From positions 1 through 64,000 of the forward strand of contig NZ_JBHYGL010000015.1 of NCBI RefSeq assembly GCF_051859025.1: a stretch of 64,000 bases of DNA. Direction: 5' to 3'. The position numbers and the translations under genes were made by a program. Source of the stretch: Falsiroseomonas sp051859025. GTDB lineage: Bacteria; Pseudomonadota; Alphaproteobacteria; Acetobacterales; Acetobacteraceae. The notes beneath the pieces are model-generated. The model did no database searches and was not told the origin of the DNA. It saw only the letters and a list, made by a program, of their open reading frames with translations. Positions 1 to 8,199 of this stretch are shown here, in pieces; position 1 is the stretch's first letter, and each line of letters begins with the position of its first letter.

Positions 1-142
1 CCGCGCCCGCGCGGGCGGGGAGCTGACGGATACGGAAGCGCGCCGCCGCGTGAAGCGCCTGATGGAGGAGATGGACCTCCAGCCGCGGCCCAGCGGCCGC
101 ATCCTGCGCACCCGCCGCTGGTACCGCGCGATCGACGCCTGA
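1..142 (+). CDS. C-terminal fragment of a hypothetical protein
   Basis: Only the last 46 codons are inside the window, read from base 2 to the TGA, so no start or domain is visible. The tail is basic and ends in a Trp-Tyr-Arg segment. It aligns with the last ~32 residues of the beta-carbonic-anhydrase-like protein that ends at 5129: both carry LME, then PRP-x-G, then LRT and WYR. The missing part may therefore be a paralogue of that protein or of its C-terminal domain only. No function can be assigned. Confidence 0.6.
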   Translation, partial: RARAGGELTDTEARRRVKRLMEEMDLQPRPSGRILRTRRWYRAIDA

Positions 143-170
143 TCACCCTGTTACACGACGGAGAATGACC

Positions 171-473
171 ATGCCGCGCCTGCTGCTGCTGCTCGCCTTC
201 CTCGCCTTCGCGCTTCCAGCCCACGCCCAGACCGGTGGCCAGGCCGCTTCCCCCGCGCCGCGCACGGGCACGATCGCGCTGCCGCAGGTGCAACTGCCGA
301 CGGTGCCGGACCTCACCGCCGGCCATGCCGCGGCGCTGGGCGCCGGGCTCTTCGCCGGGGCGCTGGCGGGCTCCGCGCTGATCCAGGGCGGCTTCATCGG
401 CGCCGCCATCGGCGCCATCGCCGGCGTCACCGTCGGCAACTGGGCGTGGAAGGAGCACGCGGCAGAAGACTGA
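171..473 (+). CDS. small secreted or membrane glycine-rich protein
   Basis: A 100-residue protein. Residues 1-19 form a clear signal peptide (basic Arg3, a Leu/Ala/Phe core, AHA before Gln20). Residues ~48-92 are Gly/Ala-rich and hydrophobic with GxxxG spacing, like a glycine-zipper membrane segment. An in-frame ATG lies six bases upstream, but GGAG at 160-163 is 7 bases from the chosen ATG and almost touches the earlier one. The family is not recognised. A related Gly-rich segment occurs near the C-terminus of the protein at 2013-3056, so both may be envelope proteins. Confidence 0.7.
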   Translation: MPRLLLLLAFLAFALPAHAQTGGQAASPAPRTGTIALPQVQLPTVPDLTAGHAAALGAGLFAGALAGSALIQGGFIGAAIGAIAGVTVGNWAWKEHAAED

Positions 474-493
474 GCCGCCGGATTGAAGCGACG

Positions 494-539
494 GCGCCCC
501 GCGAGGGGCGCTTCGACATGGCCCGGCAGGATGCCGGGC
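494..539. terminator. two tandem hairpins after the small secreted protein
   Basis: Two perfect inverted repeats follow each other. GCGCCCC pairs with GGGGCGC around a GCGA loop (494-511), and GCCCGGC pairs with GCCGGGC around a 5-base loop (521-539). They lie between two co-directional genes. There is no T-run, so they could be a GC-type terminator, an RNA-stabilising element or a dispersed repeat. Confidence 0.45.
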
Positions 540-573
540 CTTCCCGCCCGAGACGCCGAGGAGGAGCCCGGCC

Positions 574-1374
574 TTGGACATCCTGCTGCCGCACAGCCTG
601 GCGGCGCTACCGGCCTGGGCCGGCATCATCGTCACCATCGGCGTGCCGGTGGTGCTCGCGCTCGTCTTCGGGCGCGCCATGTATGCGCTGTTCACGCCGC
701 ATGAATTCGCCACCAACGCCACCGTCGGTGCGGTGAAGTACGGCTTCGTGGTGGAGATCTACGCGGTGGTCGCGGCGCTCGCCCTCGTCGGCGCCTGGGA
801 CACCTACCAGACATCGCGCGACACGCTGCAGAAGGAAGCGAGCGGGCTCTACATGCTCGCCTTGTCGGTGGACACCTTCAGCGGGCCGGATTTCGCGGAG
901 GCGCGGAAGGAGATGCGCGCCGCGATCCGCGGCTATGCCGCCGCCGTCGTCTCCGACGACTGGCCCGCCATGCAGGCCGGCACGCCCAACCCCGCCTCCG
1001 ACGCCGCCTTCCAGCGCCTGACGCGCGCCTTCCTCGATGTCGATGGCGCGTCGTCCGGCCAGCAGGCCCTGCAGCAGAAGATCGGCGACTGGGTCGGCAG
1101 CGTGGCGGAAGCGCGCATCGGCCGGCTTTCCGTCACCAGCCGGTCGCTGGCCGGGCTGATCTGGCTGCTCGTCATCACCGTCTCCGTCGCCGTCATCGCC
1201 TTCCAGTGGTTCTTCAACGGCGGCAGCGCGACGATGCACTACGCCATGGGCAGCGTCATCGCGCTGATCGTCGGCGCCGTCCTGCTCGTCGCCCTCAAGC
1301 TCGCCTTCCCCTATGTCGGCGATCCCGCGCTGCTGACGCCGCGGCCCTTCCTGGCACTGATGGAGGTGTCGTGA
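574..1374 (+). CDS. DUF4239 bestrophin-like membrane protein
   Basis: A 266-residue protein with four predicted membrane segments, near residues 12-35, 52-75, 185-210 and 220-245. A cytoplasmic helical region lies between the pairs and contains the family-typical stretch around DDWPAM. This layout fits DUF4239, a family commonly named bestrophin-like; whether these proteins conduct anions is untested. The start is TTG, supported by GAGGAG about 8 bases upstream, with no better ATG before the first membrane segment. A second, divergent DUF4239 gene lies at 5607-6419. It converges with the gene at 1383-1985, leaving 8 bases between stops. Confidence 0.75.
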   Translation: MDILLPHSLAALPAWAGIIVTIGVPVVLALVFGRAMYALFTPHEFATNATVGAVKYGFVVEIYAVVAALALVGAWDTYQTSRDTLQKEASGLYMLALSVDTFSGPDFAEARKEMRAAIRGYAAAVVSDDWPAMQAGTPNPASDAAFQRLTRAFLDVDGASSGQQALQQKIGDWVGSVAEARIGRLSVTSRSLAGLIWLLVITVSVAVIAFQWFFNGGSATMHYAMGSVIALIVGAVLLVALKLAFPYVGDPALLTPRPFLALMEVS

Positions 1375-1382
1375 TGTCGGGC

Positions 1383-1985
1383 CTAATGCGCGGCCCTTGG
1401 CGCGTATCTCCATCGCTGGAAACCCAGCAGCAGCAGCGCGAAGACCCAGAAGTTCAGCCGGGCGGCGAGCCAGGCGGCCAGATGCGCGGCGTAGTGCAGC
1501 AGCAGCGCGACGCAGGCCGCCAGCAGCAGGAAGGCCACCAGCGCGCGCAGCCTTGCCAGGCCGCGCCACAGCCGCAGCGCCACGCCCACGCCCGCCAGCA
1601 GACCGGCCAGCGTCAGCAGCCCCGCGAAGCCGGCCGGGCCATCGAGGCTCCGCGCGGCCAGCAGGGCAGCGCGCAGCGTCTCCCTCGCCGGAACCAGGCT
1701 GCCCGCCAGGAAGCCGCCCAGGCCCTGGCCCCAGCGGCCCTTGTCGTCGAAGACCTGCGCCAGGCGGAAGGCCTCCCCATGCGGCAGGGCCAGCAGCAGC
1801 GACAGGCCGAGGGCGAGGCCGGTGCCGAGTGCGGCGACATGCAGCAGCGGCACCGCTTCGGCATCCTGGGGGGCGGCCAGGCTGAAGGCGCCGCTGGCAC
1901 CGCGCAGCAGCAGCAGCGCGACCAGCAGCGCCACCAGCGCCTCCATCACGCCCCAGGCCAGGGCCGCCATGCCGCTGTAGTCCAT
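1383..1985 (-). CDS. hypothetical integral membrane protein
   Basis: A 200-residue Leu/Ala-rich protein with about five predicted membrane helices (near 5-28, 44-66, 118-137, 146-165 and 170-188) and a short soluble loop around residues 70-95. The ATG is well placed 5 bases after GGAGGT. The start lies 27 bases from that of the divergent gene at 2013, so the two promoters must overlap. I recognise no family. It may belong functionally to the surrounding membrane cluster, but nothing in the sequence gives a role. Confidence 0.7.
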   Translation of the reverse strand: MDYSGMAALAWGVMEALVALLVALLLLRGASGAFSLAAPQDAEAVPLLHVAALGTGLALGLSLLLALPHGEAFRLAQVFDDKGRWGQGLGGFLAGSLVPARETLRAALLAARSLDGPAGFAGLLTLAGLLAGVGVALRLWRGLARLRALVAFLLLAACVALLLHYAAHLAAWLAARLNFWVFALLLLGFQRWRYAPRAAH

Positions 1986-2012
1986 GGTGCACCTCCGCTG
2001 CCGCGCCCCATC

Positions 2013-3056
2013 ATGCGGCCGCACCGCTTTCCCAGCCGTTACGGCGGGCTGCTGATCCTGCTGCTGGCCTGCGCCGCCCTGCCCGCCCTGGCCGCGCGGG
2101 CGGAGACGCTGGCCCTGGCCACGCCCGATGGCACCTGCACCCTTCACGCGGCGCCGGATGGCACGGCCCGGCAGGTGGCGGCGGATCTGGCGGAGGAGGC
2201 GACGGCGATCCGCGACATGGCCGCCCGCCTGCTGGCCGATGCCGCCGCCATGCGCCTGGCGCCGGCGCGCGAACGCGTGCCCCATTTCGGCGACTGGGCC
2301 TATGGCTGGGTGCAGAGCTACGTCACCTCCTACCGCGTGCTGGTGCGCGGCGCGGTGGGGCTGGCGGACGCCATGGCCGGCCGCGGCGAAGTGCCCGACC
2401 CCGCCCGCATCGCGGAGGAGATGGCCGCCCCGATCCGCGAGGAATTCCGCATCCGCGTCCTGGCCCCGGCGCTGGAGGATGGCGGCTTCGGCGCCGACCT
2501 CGCCCATATCGGCACCGCGGTGGATGCCGAATGGGCGCGGGCGCTGGGCGCGGCGACACGGAAGCTGCGGGCCCTGCCGCCCGGCAGCGGGCAGCCCGTG
2601 GCGGTGCTGGACCTGGCCGCCGCCGCGCTTCCCCTGGCGCCTGCCCTTCTGGCATCGGTGCCCGCCGACCCGATGGCGGTGATCGCGGAGGACGGCGCCG
2701 ATTCCGGCGTGGTCTTCATGCGATCGCTCCGCCCCATGGCCGCGCGGCTGGGCGCCGTGGCGGTGCGGGTGAGCGAGGCGGGATCGCTGGTCGCGACCGG
2801 CGGCGCCTTCGGCTACGTGCTGGCGGGCCTGCCCGGCACGGTGCTGGGGCTGGCGAGCGGCATCGGCGCCTCCTGGGGCATCGACTGGCTGTTCAACAAG
2901 CTGGATGCCACGCTGAACCGATCGGCCTTCGAGGCGCAGGCCCTGGAAGCCATCGGCAATGCCGAACGCCGCCTGGCCACGGAAGCAGCCAACGCCACCG
3001 CCACGGCGCTGCAGGCACGGCTGGACGCGCTGCCACGCGGGACGCCCTGCCGATGA
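2013..3056 (+). CDS. hypothetical exported or membrane-anchored protein
   Basis: A 347-residue protein with a signal peptide (Arg-rich n-region, Leu/Ala core, cleavage near residue 31). A long helical domain follows. Near residues 255-290 there is a Gly-rich hydrophobic hairpin resembling a glycine zipper, then a helical tail rich in Ala and Glu. No family is recognised. It opens a coupled operon: its TGA overlaps the next ATG in an ATGA. The downstream genes include a beta-carbonic-anhydrase-like protein, so a role in the envelope side of the same process is possible but unproven. Confidence 0.65.
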   Translation: MRPHRFPSRYGGLLILLLACAALPALAARAETLALATPDGTCTLHAAPDGTARQVAADLAEEATAIRDMAARLLADAAAMRLAPARERVPHFGDWAYGWVQSYVTSYRVLVRGAVGLADAMAGRGEVPDPARIAEEMAAPIREEFRIRVLAPALEDGGFGADLAHIGTAVDAEWARALGAATRKLRALPPGSGQPVAVLDLAAAALPLAPALLASVPADPMAVIAEDGADSGVVFMRSLRPMAARLGAVAVRVSEAGSLVATGGAFGYVLAGLPGTVLGLASGIGASWGIDWLFNKLDATLNRSAFEAQALEAIGNAERRLATEAANATATALQARLDALPRGTPCR

Positions 3057-3784
3057 TGCCGCTGCCCACGCCCGCGTACGGCGAGGAACCTGCCACGCCG
3101 CCGGAGGCCCCGCGCCTGGCCCGGTCGCCTCGCCAGGGCCGGCTGGCGCTGGCGCTGTCCGCCGGCGCCTTCCTGATGGCCGCGGCGGCGCTGGCGACCG
3201 CGCTGGACCGGTCCCTGCCCCCCGTCGTCTCCCCCGCCGCCGCCGTGATGCCCACGCCGCTGCCGGCCGATGCGCCCCTGCCGCTGATCGGGATCGAGCT
3301 GCTGCTGCCGCATCTGCCGCGCACCGCACCCTTCCCACGTGCCTTCGCCCTCGCCTTGGCCTTCGCTGCCGGCGATGCGGAAGCGGCCGCGCTGCTGGCG
3401 CCGCTCCATGCCGTGGCGCCGCATGGCGCACCCTCCGCCCGTCAATTGGCCGACAGCTTCGGGGAAGCCGCGGAAGCGGCGCTGCTGGCGGAGATGGGCC
3501 TGGCGCCCGATGCCGGCTGGCTGGCCCGCCGCGCCGCCGCCACCATGCGGCTCGGCGCCAGCCTGGGCAGCAACGGCACGCCAGCGCTGGCCGCCGTGCA
3601 GGCGACCGCCGCCGCGCTCGCGACCGGTGACCTGGCGGCGGCGGAGGCCGCGCTGGAAGGCCTTCCCCCCGCGCCCACCACCGCGCTGCGCCCGTGGCGA
3701 GAGGGGCTGCAGCGCCGCCTGGCTGCCGATGCCGCGGCACGCCAGCTTGCCGCCCTCGCGCTGCATCGGGTGGCGGCCCGATGA
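3053..3784 (+). CDS. single-pass membrane protein, weakly mitofilin-like
   Basis: A 243-residue protein. A ~32-residue Pro-rich cytoplasmic head is followed by one membrane segment (about 33-56) and an all-helical domain rich in Ala and Leu. The pattern LLAPLHAVAPHGAPS followed by a helix-turn stretch recalls the C-terminal part of alphaproteobacterial mitofilin-like (COG4223) proteins, but the match is weak and by eye. Start and stop both overlap their neighbours as ATGA, so translation is coupled. A second ATG immediately follows the chosen one. Confidence 0.6.
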   Translation: MMPLPTPAYGEEPATPPEAPRLARSPRQGRLALALSAGAFLMAAAALATALDRSLPPVVSPAAAVMPTPLPADAPLPLIGIELLLPHLPRTAPFPRAFALALAFAAGDAEAAALLAPLHAVAPHGAPSARQLADSFGEAAEAALLAEMGLAPDAGWLARRAAATMRLGASLGSNGTPALAAVQATAAALATGDLAAAEAALEGLPPAPTTALRPWREGLQRRLAADAAARQLAALALHRVAAR

Positions 3785-4197
3785 GCCTGCGGCCCTTCAA
3801 CTGGCGCGGCGTGGTGGCGCGGGCGCTGTTCAGCCTGTTCATCGTCTTCGCGATCTACAACCCGTCCGGCACCTCCTACCTCCATTGGGTGCTGGGCGGC
3901 TTCGAGTGGTTCTGGGCCAAGCTCGCCACCGGCGCGGTGCTGGTGACCATCCTGCTGCTGCTGTGGCGGACGACGATGGGTGTGCTCGGCCGCGCCGGCA
4001 TCGCGCTGGTCCTCATCTTTTCCATCGGCACCAGCGTGACGCTGGCGCAACTGACCGGCCAGCCGCTGCTGGATGGCGCGACCCTGCTGATCTGGGCGCT
4101 GGTCAGCATCGCGGCCGTCTTCACCGCCGGCCTGTCCTACTCCCACCTCGATCATCGCCTGACCGGCATCACCCATACGGAGGAGGTCAAAAAATGA
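3781..4197 (+). CDS. small multi-pass membrane protein, DUF6524-like
   Basis: A 138-residue protein with four predicted helices and an N-terminal YNPSGTSYLHW motif after the first helix. That motif suggests the uncharacterised DUF6524-type family; I assign it from memory with moderate certainty. It overlaps the gene before it and the gene after it by four bases each. Directly downstream is a soluble carbonic-anhydrase-like protein, so the pair may work together at the inner membrane. Confidence 0.65.
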   Translation: MSLRPFNWRGVVARALFSLFIVFAIYNPSGTSYLHWVLGGFEWFWAKLATGAVLVTILLLLWRTTMGVLGRAGIALVLIFSIGTSVTLAQLTGQPLLDGATLLIWALVSIAAVFTAGLSYSHLDHRLTGITHTEEVKK

Positions 4198-5129
4198 CCA
4201 CTGCAACCCCTGCCCCATCCAAGGCGGATGCCTTCGTCCTCAGCTGCATCGACCCGCGGCTGGTGGATGACGTCACCCAGCTGCTGGCCACGATGGGCCG
4301 CACCAACCGCTACAGCGAGATGCGGATCGCCGGCGCCGCGCTGGCGGCGGTGGACGAAGCCAGGCCGGGCTGGAACACCGCGGTGTGGGACAACCTCGCG
4401 GCGTCGCGGCAGTTGCATGGCGTGCGCCGCGTCATCATCGTCAACCACCGCGACTGCGGGGCGATGAACCTCTGGGCCGGGCGGAACCTGGCGCAGGACC
4501 CGGCGGATGAGGAACGCCAGCACCAGGCGGTGATGGAACGCGCGGCGGCGGAGGTGCTGCGCCGCCATCCCGACATGGCGGTGGAACTGCACCTCATGGC
4601 GCTGGATGGCAGCACCCAGCGCCTGCCCTGCGCCGCCTGCGCGGCCGCGCCGCAACGGCTGGATGCCCTGCGGCCGGGCCTGCGCGCGGAAGCCGTCGCT
4701 CCGCCCCCCTCGCCCCCCGCCGGCGCACCCGCCTTCGCGGAACTGGTGCGGTTGCGCCTCTCCGGCGGCCTCGCGGATGCGGAGGCGGAGCGCACGCTGC
4801 TGACCGAAGGCGTCACCCGCTACGGGCTGACGGCGGCGGAGGCCCGCGCCACGCTGGCGGGGGAAGCCACGCGCCATGGCGCCACGCCCAGCACCGCCGC
4901 GCGGCAGGTCCTGGTCTTCCTGCGGGCACAGGCGGATCTTCGGGGGCGTGTTTCCCGCCGCGATGCCGGGCACGCCGCCGCGCTGTATCACGGCCTGGCC
5001 GGCAACCAGGGCCGCCGCGCCGATGCGGACCGCGCCGTGGCGAAGCTGATGGAGGCCGAGGGCCTGGCCCCGCGCCCCGATGGCCTGCTGCGCACCACCA
5101 CCTGGTACCGCCGCCTGGCGGAGGCGTAG
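4194..5129 (+). CDS. beta-carbonic-anhydrase-like protein with C-terminal extension
   Basis: A 311-residue protein. Residues ~10-150 resemble a compact beta-carbonic anhydrase. The zinc and proton-shuttle motifs are present: Cys18-x-Asp20-x-Arg22 (CIDPR) and His85-x-x-Cys88 (NHRDCG). The enzyme class interconverts CO2 and bicarbonate, but small members of the fold are often uncharacterised. A Pro-rich linker with CAAC (~152-155) leads into a helical C-terminal region of about 130 residues that is not part of the normal enzyme. Its last ~32 residues recur in the gene cut by the left edge. The start is coupled to the upstream gene, and AGGAGG precedes it. Confidence 0.75.
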   Translation: MTTATPAPSKADAFVLSCIDPRLVDDVTQLLATMGRTNRYSEMRIAGAALAAVDEARPGWNTAVWDNLAASRQLHGVRRVIIVNHRDCGAMNLWAGRNLAQDPADEERQHQAVMERAAAEVLRRHPDMAVELHLMALDGSTQRLPCAACAAAPQRLDALRPGLRAEAVAPPPSPPAGAPAFAELVRLRLSGGLADAEAERTLLTEGVTRYGLTAAEARATLAGEATRHGATPSTAARQVLVFLRAQADLRGRVSRRDAGHAAALYHGLAGNQGRRADADRAVAKLMEAEGLAPRPDGLLRTTTWYRRLAEA

Positions 5130-5131
5130 CG

Positions 5132-5527
5132 CTACCCCGCCCCTGCCGCGCGCGCCGCCTGGGAGATGCGCGCGGCCATCGCCTGCAGGGGGCGGTTGTC
5201 GGCCAGGCTGAACATGAAGGCGTTCTCGGCGAAGGCGTCGCGCAGGTAGTGGCCGGTCGGCGACGGCGCGCCCGCATAGGTCAGCCGCAGGAACTGCACG
5301 AGCAGCAGCGACCGCACCAGGTGCACGCCGACCAGGCTGCGCAGCAGGATGGTTGTCTCCATCTCCCGCTCCAGATGCGACAGCAGGTTCACGGCGGTGA
5401 ACCAGGGGCCGTGGCGCAGGATGCGCAGGCGGTCCGCATGCAGCACCAGGTGGCCGCCCATGCCGTGCAGCGATGCCAGCACGGGATCCGGCTTCCAGCC
5501 TATTCCGCGCGCACGCGCCTGTGCCAT
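5132..5527 (-). CDS. hypothetical protein, possible bacterial PH-like domain
   Basis: A 131-residue protein. The central part alternates short strands with a pattern like bacterial pleckstrin-homology or DUF4429 modules: GGHLVLHADRLRI, then a hydrophobic strand pair around residues 50-80, then a C-terminal helix rich in Ala. The likeness is by eye only. The ATG is preceded by GGGAGG; longer starts would run into the divergent gene at 5607. It converges with the carbonic-anhydrase-like gene with 2 bases between the stops. Confidence 0.6.
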   Translation of the reverse strand: MAQARARGIGWKPDPVLASLHGMGGHLVLHADRLRILRHGPWFTAVNLLSHLEREMETTILLRSLVGVHLVRSLLLVQFLRLTYAGAPSPTGHYLRDAFAENAFMFSLADNRPLQAMAARISQAARAAGAG

Positions 5528-5606
5528 TGCCCTGCCTCCCTTGCCCGCACAGGTAGCACCGCGGCGCATCAACGCCGGGTTAAACGCAGCCGGCGCATCC
5601 TGCGGC

Positions 5607-6419
5607 ATGGACCTGACGATCCTGCTGCACGGGCTGCCGAGCCCCGCCATCTACGCCGTCTTCATGGCTGCCGCCGCCGCGATGGCGGCGCTAGGCTGCG
5701 CCGCGCTGGCGCCCCTGGCGCGCATCCCGCAGACCAAGGAACACATCGACATCGCCATGCGCACCACCGGCGCGGTGATGGCGGCGCTGACCCTCATCCT
5801 CGCCTTCTGCGCCGTGCAGGCGCGCAGCCAGGCCAGCGATGCGCAGCGCCTCGTCTCCACGGAGGTCGCGGCGATCACGACCTTGGCCCGCATCGCGGAT
5901 CGGGGCGGGCCGGCCGGCCATGCGCTGCGCCAGGATCTGGCGGCCTACGCGCGCAGCATCGCCGATGACGAATTCCCGGGGATGGCGACGCAGGGCCGCC
6001 ACCCCGCCACCCAGGCCCTGCTGGAACGGCTGGAAGCCGGCTTCTACCAGCTGGCCGCCACGGCGCCGGAGGTGATGGCCACCGACATGCTGCAGGAATT
6101 CGACGACATGGACGGCGCGCGGGAGAAGCGGCTGGATGGCGCGCGCATCGGCCTGCCGCAGGAATTCTGGATGCTGATCCTGGTGCTGTCCGGTCTGCTG
6201 GCGCTGACCGGCGCGCTGTATCCGCCGCGCCTGCACACGGTGGCGATGCTGGCGGTGCAGGCCGCCGGCGTCGGCGCGCTGATCGCCTTCGTCTTCGTGA
6301 TGGACCAGCCCTTCCGCAGCAGCATCGGCATCTCCGCCAGCCCCTACCAGGCGCTGTCGCACAATCTGGCGCATCGCAGCGCTGCCATCCCCGGCAGCGC
6401 GCGCTACGCCAGGCCTTAG
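5607..6419 (+). CDS. DUF4239 bestrophin-like membrane protein, second copy
   Basis: A 270-residue protein with the DUF4239 layout: two N-terminal helices (about 15-38 and 48-70), a helical cytoplasmic domain containing DDEFPGM, and two C-terminal helices (about 190-212 and 220-245). DDEFPGM corresponds to DDWPAM in the copy at 574-1374. Overall identity to that copy looks low, so they are old paralogues rather than a recent duplication. The ribosome site is weak. The stop is 2 bases from that of the convergent hydrolase gene. Confidence 0.7.
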   Translation: MDLTILLHGLPSPAIYAVFMAAAAAMAALGCAALAPLARIPQTKEHIDIAMRTTGAVMAALTLILAFCAVQARSQASDAQRLVSTEVAAITTLARIADRGGPAGHALRQDLAAYARSIADDEFPGMATQGRHPATQALLERLEAGFYQLAATAPEVMATDMLQEFDDMDGAREKRLDGARIGLPQEFWMLILVLSGLLALTGALYPPRLHTVAMLAVQAAGVGALIAFVFVMDQPFRSSIGISASPYQALSHNLAHRSAAIPGSARYARP

Positions 6420-6421
6420 CA

Positions 6422-8038
6422 TCACGGCGCCAGCGGCATCTCCAGCCGGCATCCCCCCTCGCCGGTGCGCAGCGCGATCGCGATGGGCTGCGCTTCCGCC
6501 CCGGTCGCGCGGCGCGGATCGGTGCCGGTGCCCGGGTTGATCGGATAGGCCGGGAAGCAGGCGCCGGCGATCGACAGGCGCAGGCTCTCCCCGGGCTGGA
6601 GGGTGATGCAGAGCGGCCGCATCGCCAGCCGCAGGCCGGGCGTCGCGCCCACCTCGATCCGCGCATGGGCCTGGGACAGCGCCATCACGCGGCCCTCCCG
6701 CGTCACGAGGGAAAGGGTCGCGTTCAGGTCGAAGGATGCCGCATCAGTCTCCGCCACCAGCACCACGACGGGATCGCCGGCATAGGTCACGGGTGCCGCG
6801 ACGGGCGCGCTGGTGAAGCAGGCGATGTCGAAGCGGGCATCGATCTCCGCACGGTCCCGCCAACCCTGCCCCGAACCATGCGCCAGGCCGAAGGCGGGCA
6901 CCGGCCGCCAGGGGTCATGGACGAAACGCTCCCACCCCCGCATGGCGGGCGGATCGGCGTGCAGCGCGCCATCATCGCTGCGCGCCGCGGCCAGGCCGGA
7001 GCCCGCGCAATGCAGCGTCTGGCGCGGGCCATCGGGCCAGGCGTCGAACAGCCGCCAGCCCCGCGTGCCGAGGTCGAACAGCCGCACCGGCGCTTCCCGC
7101 ATCCAAGGCGGGGCGTCATGGCCCTTCAGCACATGGTCGAAGAAATCCGCCTGCATGGCGTCGATGGCGCTCAGCGCCGCAGGACCGAAATCGGCACCGC
7201 CCCCCTGCGGCGCCCAGGCCAGATGCGTCCAGGGCCCGATGACCAGATGCCCGCCGAGGTGCCGGAACCCCGCCACCGTGCCCGCCAGATGATAGTCGAA
7301 CCAGCCGCCGGTGAAGAAGGCCGGCACCGCGGGCCTGGCCGCCCCGATCAGCGCGGCCGATGACGCCTGGCGCATGTAGGGATGGTCCGGCGCCGCTTCC
7401 CGCCACAGCGCGTAGTGGCTGTAGCCGGCGTGCCGGCGCAGCACGCTGGGGTCCGCGGGCACCGGGCCATCGAAGCGCATGCCGCCATTCGCCGCCGCCG
7501 CGAGTTCAGCGAAGGCCTCGGCATCCCCTGCCCGCTTCGCCATCAGCGCCGCCATCTGCGCGGCCCAATAGGCGCTGCCGCCCAGCGTGAAGGCACCATT
7601 CGGCGCGATGCGCTCCGCGTGGAAATCCCACAGCGCCATGGCGGGCGCGATGGCCTTCAGCGCCGGCGGCGACTGCGACAGCGCCAGCGTCTGCGCCGCC
7701 CCCTGGTAGGAGAAGCCGTACATCCCGACCTCGCCCGTCGAGCCCGGCAGCCCCGCCGCCCAGGCGATGCTGTCGGCCCCGTCCTCGGCCTCCGCCGAAT
7801 AGGGCAGGAAGCGCCCCTCCGACGTGCCGGCGCCGCGCACATCCTGGATCACGACCATGTAGCCCCGCGCCGCATACCAGGCGGGATGCGCGTAGACGAC
7901 GGTGGAGGCGATGGCGCGCCCATAGGGCTGCCGCATCAGCAGCACGGGATGCGGCCCGGGCGCCGAGGGCCGCCACACCGCCGCGTCCAGCCGCGCGCCA
8001 TCCCGCATGCGGGTGGAGAGCGTCTCGTCAGGCCTCAT
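6422..8038 (-). CDS. CocE/NonD-family serine hydrolase
   Basis: A 538-residue protein of the X-prolyl-dipeptidyl-peptidase / cocaine-esterase family. The N-terminal alpha/beta-hydrolase domain shows the DVRGAGTSEG oxyanion region and the nucleophile motif G-F-Ser110-Y-Q-G. The C-terminal ~200 residues have the beta-sandwich pattern of the PepX C-terminal domain. Members cleave acyl esters or amides. There is no obvious signal peptide, so it is probably cytoplasmic. The chosen ATG follows GGAG at about 10 bases; longer reading is possible but poorly supported. The position, divergent from RraA and other catabolic genes, suggests a deacylation step. Confidence 0.8.
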   Translation of the reverse strand: MRPDETLSTRMRDGARLDAAVWRPSAPGPHPVLLMRQPYGRAIASTVVYAHPAWYAARGYMVVIQDVRGAGTSEGRFLPYSAEAEDGADSIAWAAGLPGSTGEVGMYGFSYQGAAQTLALSQSPPALKAIAPAMALWDFHAERIAPNGAFTLGGSAYWAAQMAALMAKRAGDAEAFAELAAAANGGMRFDGPVPADPSVLRRHAGYSHYALWREAAPDHPYMRQASSAALIGAARPAVPAFFTGGWFDYHLAGTVAGFRHLGGHLVIGPWTHLAWAPQGGGADFGPAALSAIDAMQADFFDHVLKGHDAPPWMREAPVRLFDLGTRGWRLFDAWPDGPRQTLHCAGSGLAAARSDDGALHADPPAMRGWERFVHDPWRPVPAFGLAHGSGQGWRDRAEIDARFDIACFTSAPVAAPVTYAGDPVVVLVAETDAASFDLNATLSLVTREGRVMALSQAHARIEVGATPGLRLAMRPLCITLQPGESLRLSIAGACFPAYPINPGTGTDPRRATGAEAQPIAIALRTGEGGCRLEMPLAP

Positions 8039-8199
8039 GCGGCGGTTGCTCCGCGCCCTGCAAGGCGGTGCTGTCGGCCATGGCGCGGTTCCTCGCGAAT
8101 ACCCGTGCCGTGCAAGCATGAAGCATGCCAGGGCCCCGGCTTGGCGCCGCCGCGCCGGGTGCCCATGATGCGGGCGACACGCGGAGGAAACGGGGCATC

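Noticed and set aside
8117..8164. Stem-like and GCATG-repeat sequences upstream of the first RraA gene
   Set aside because: The pairing is interrupted and the GCATG repeats are short; no matching copy was found before the second RraA gene, so no site was called.
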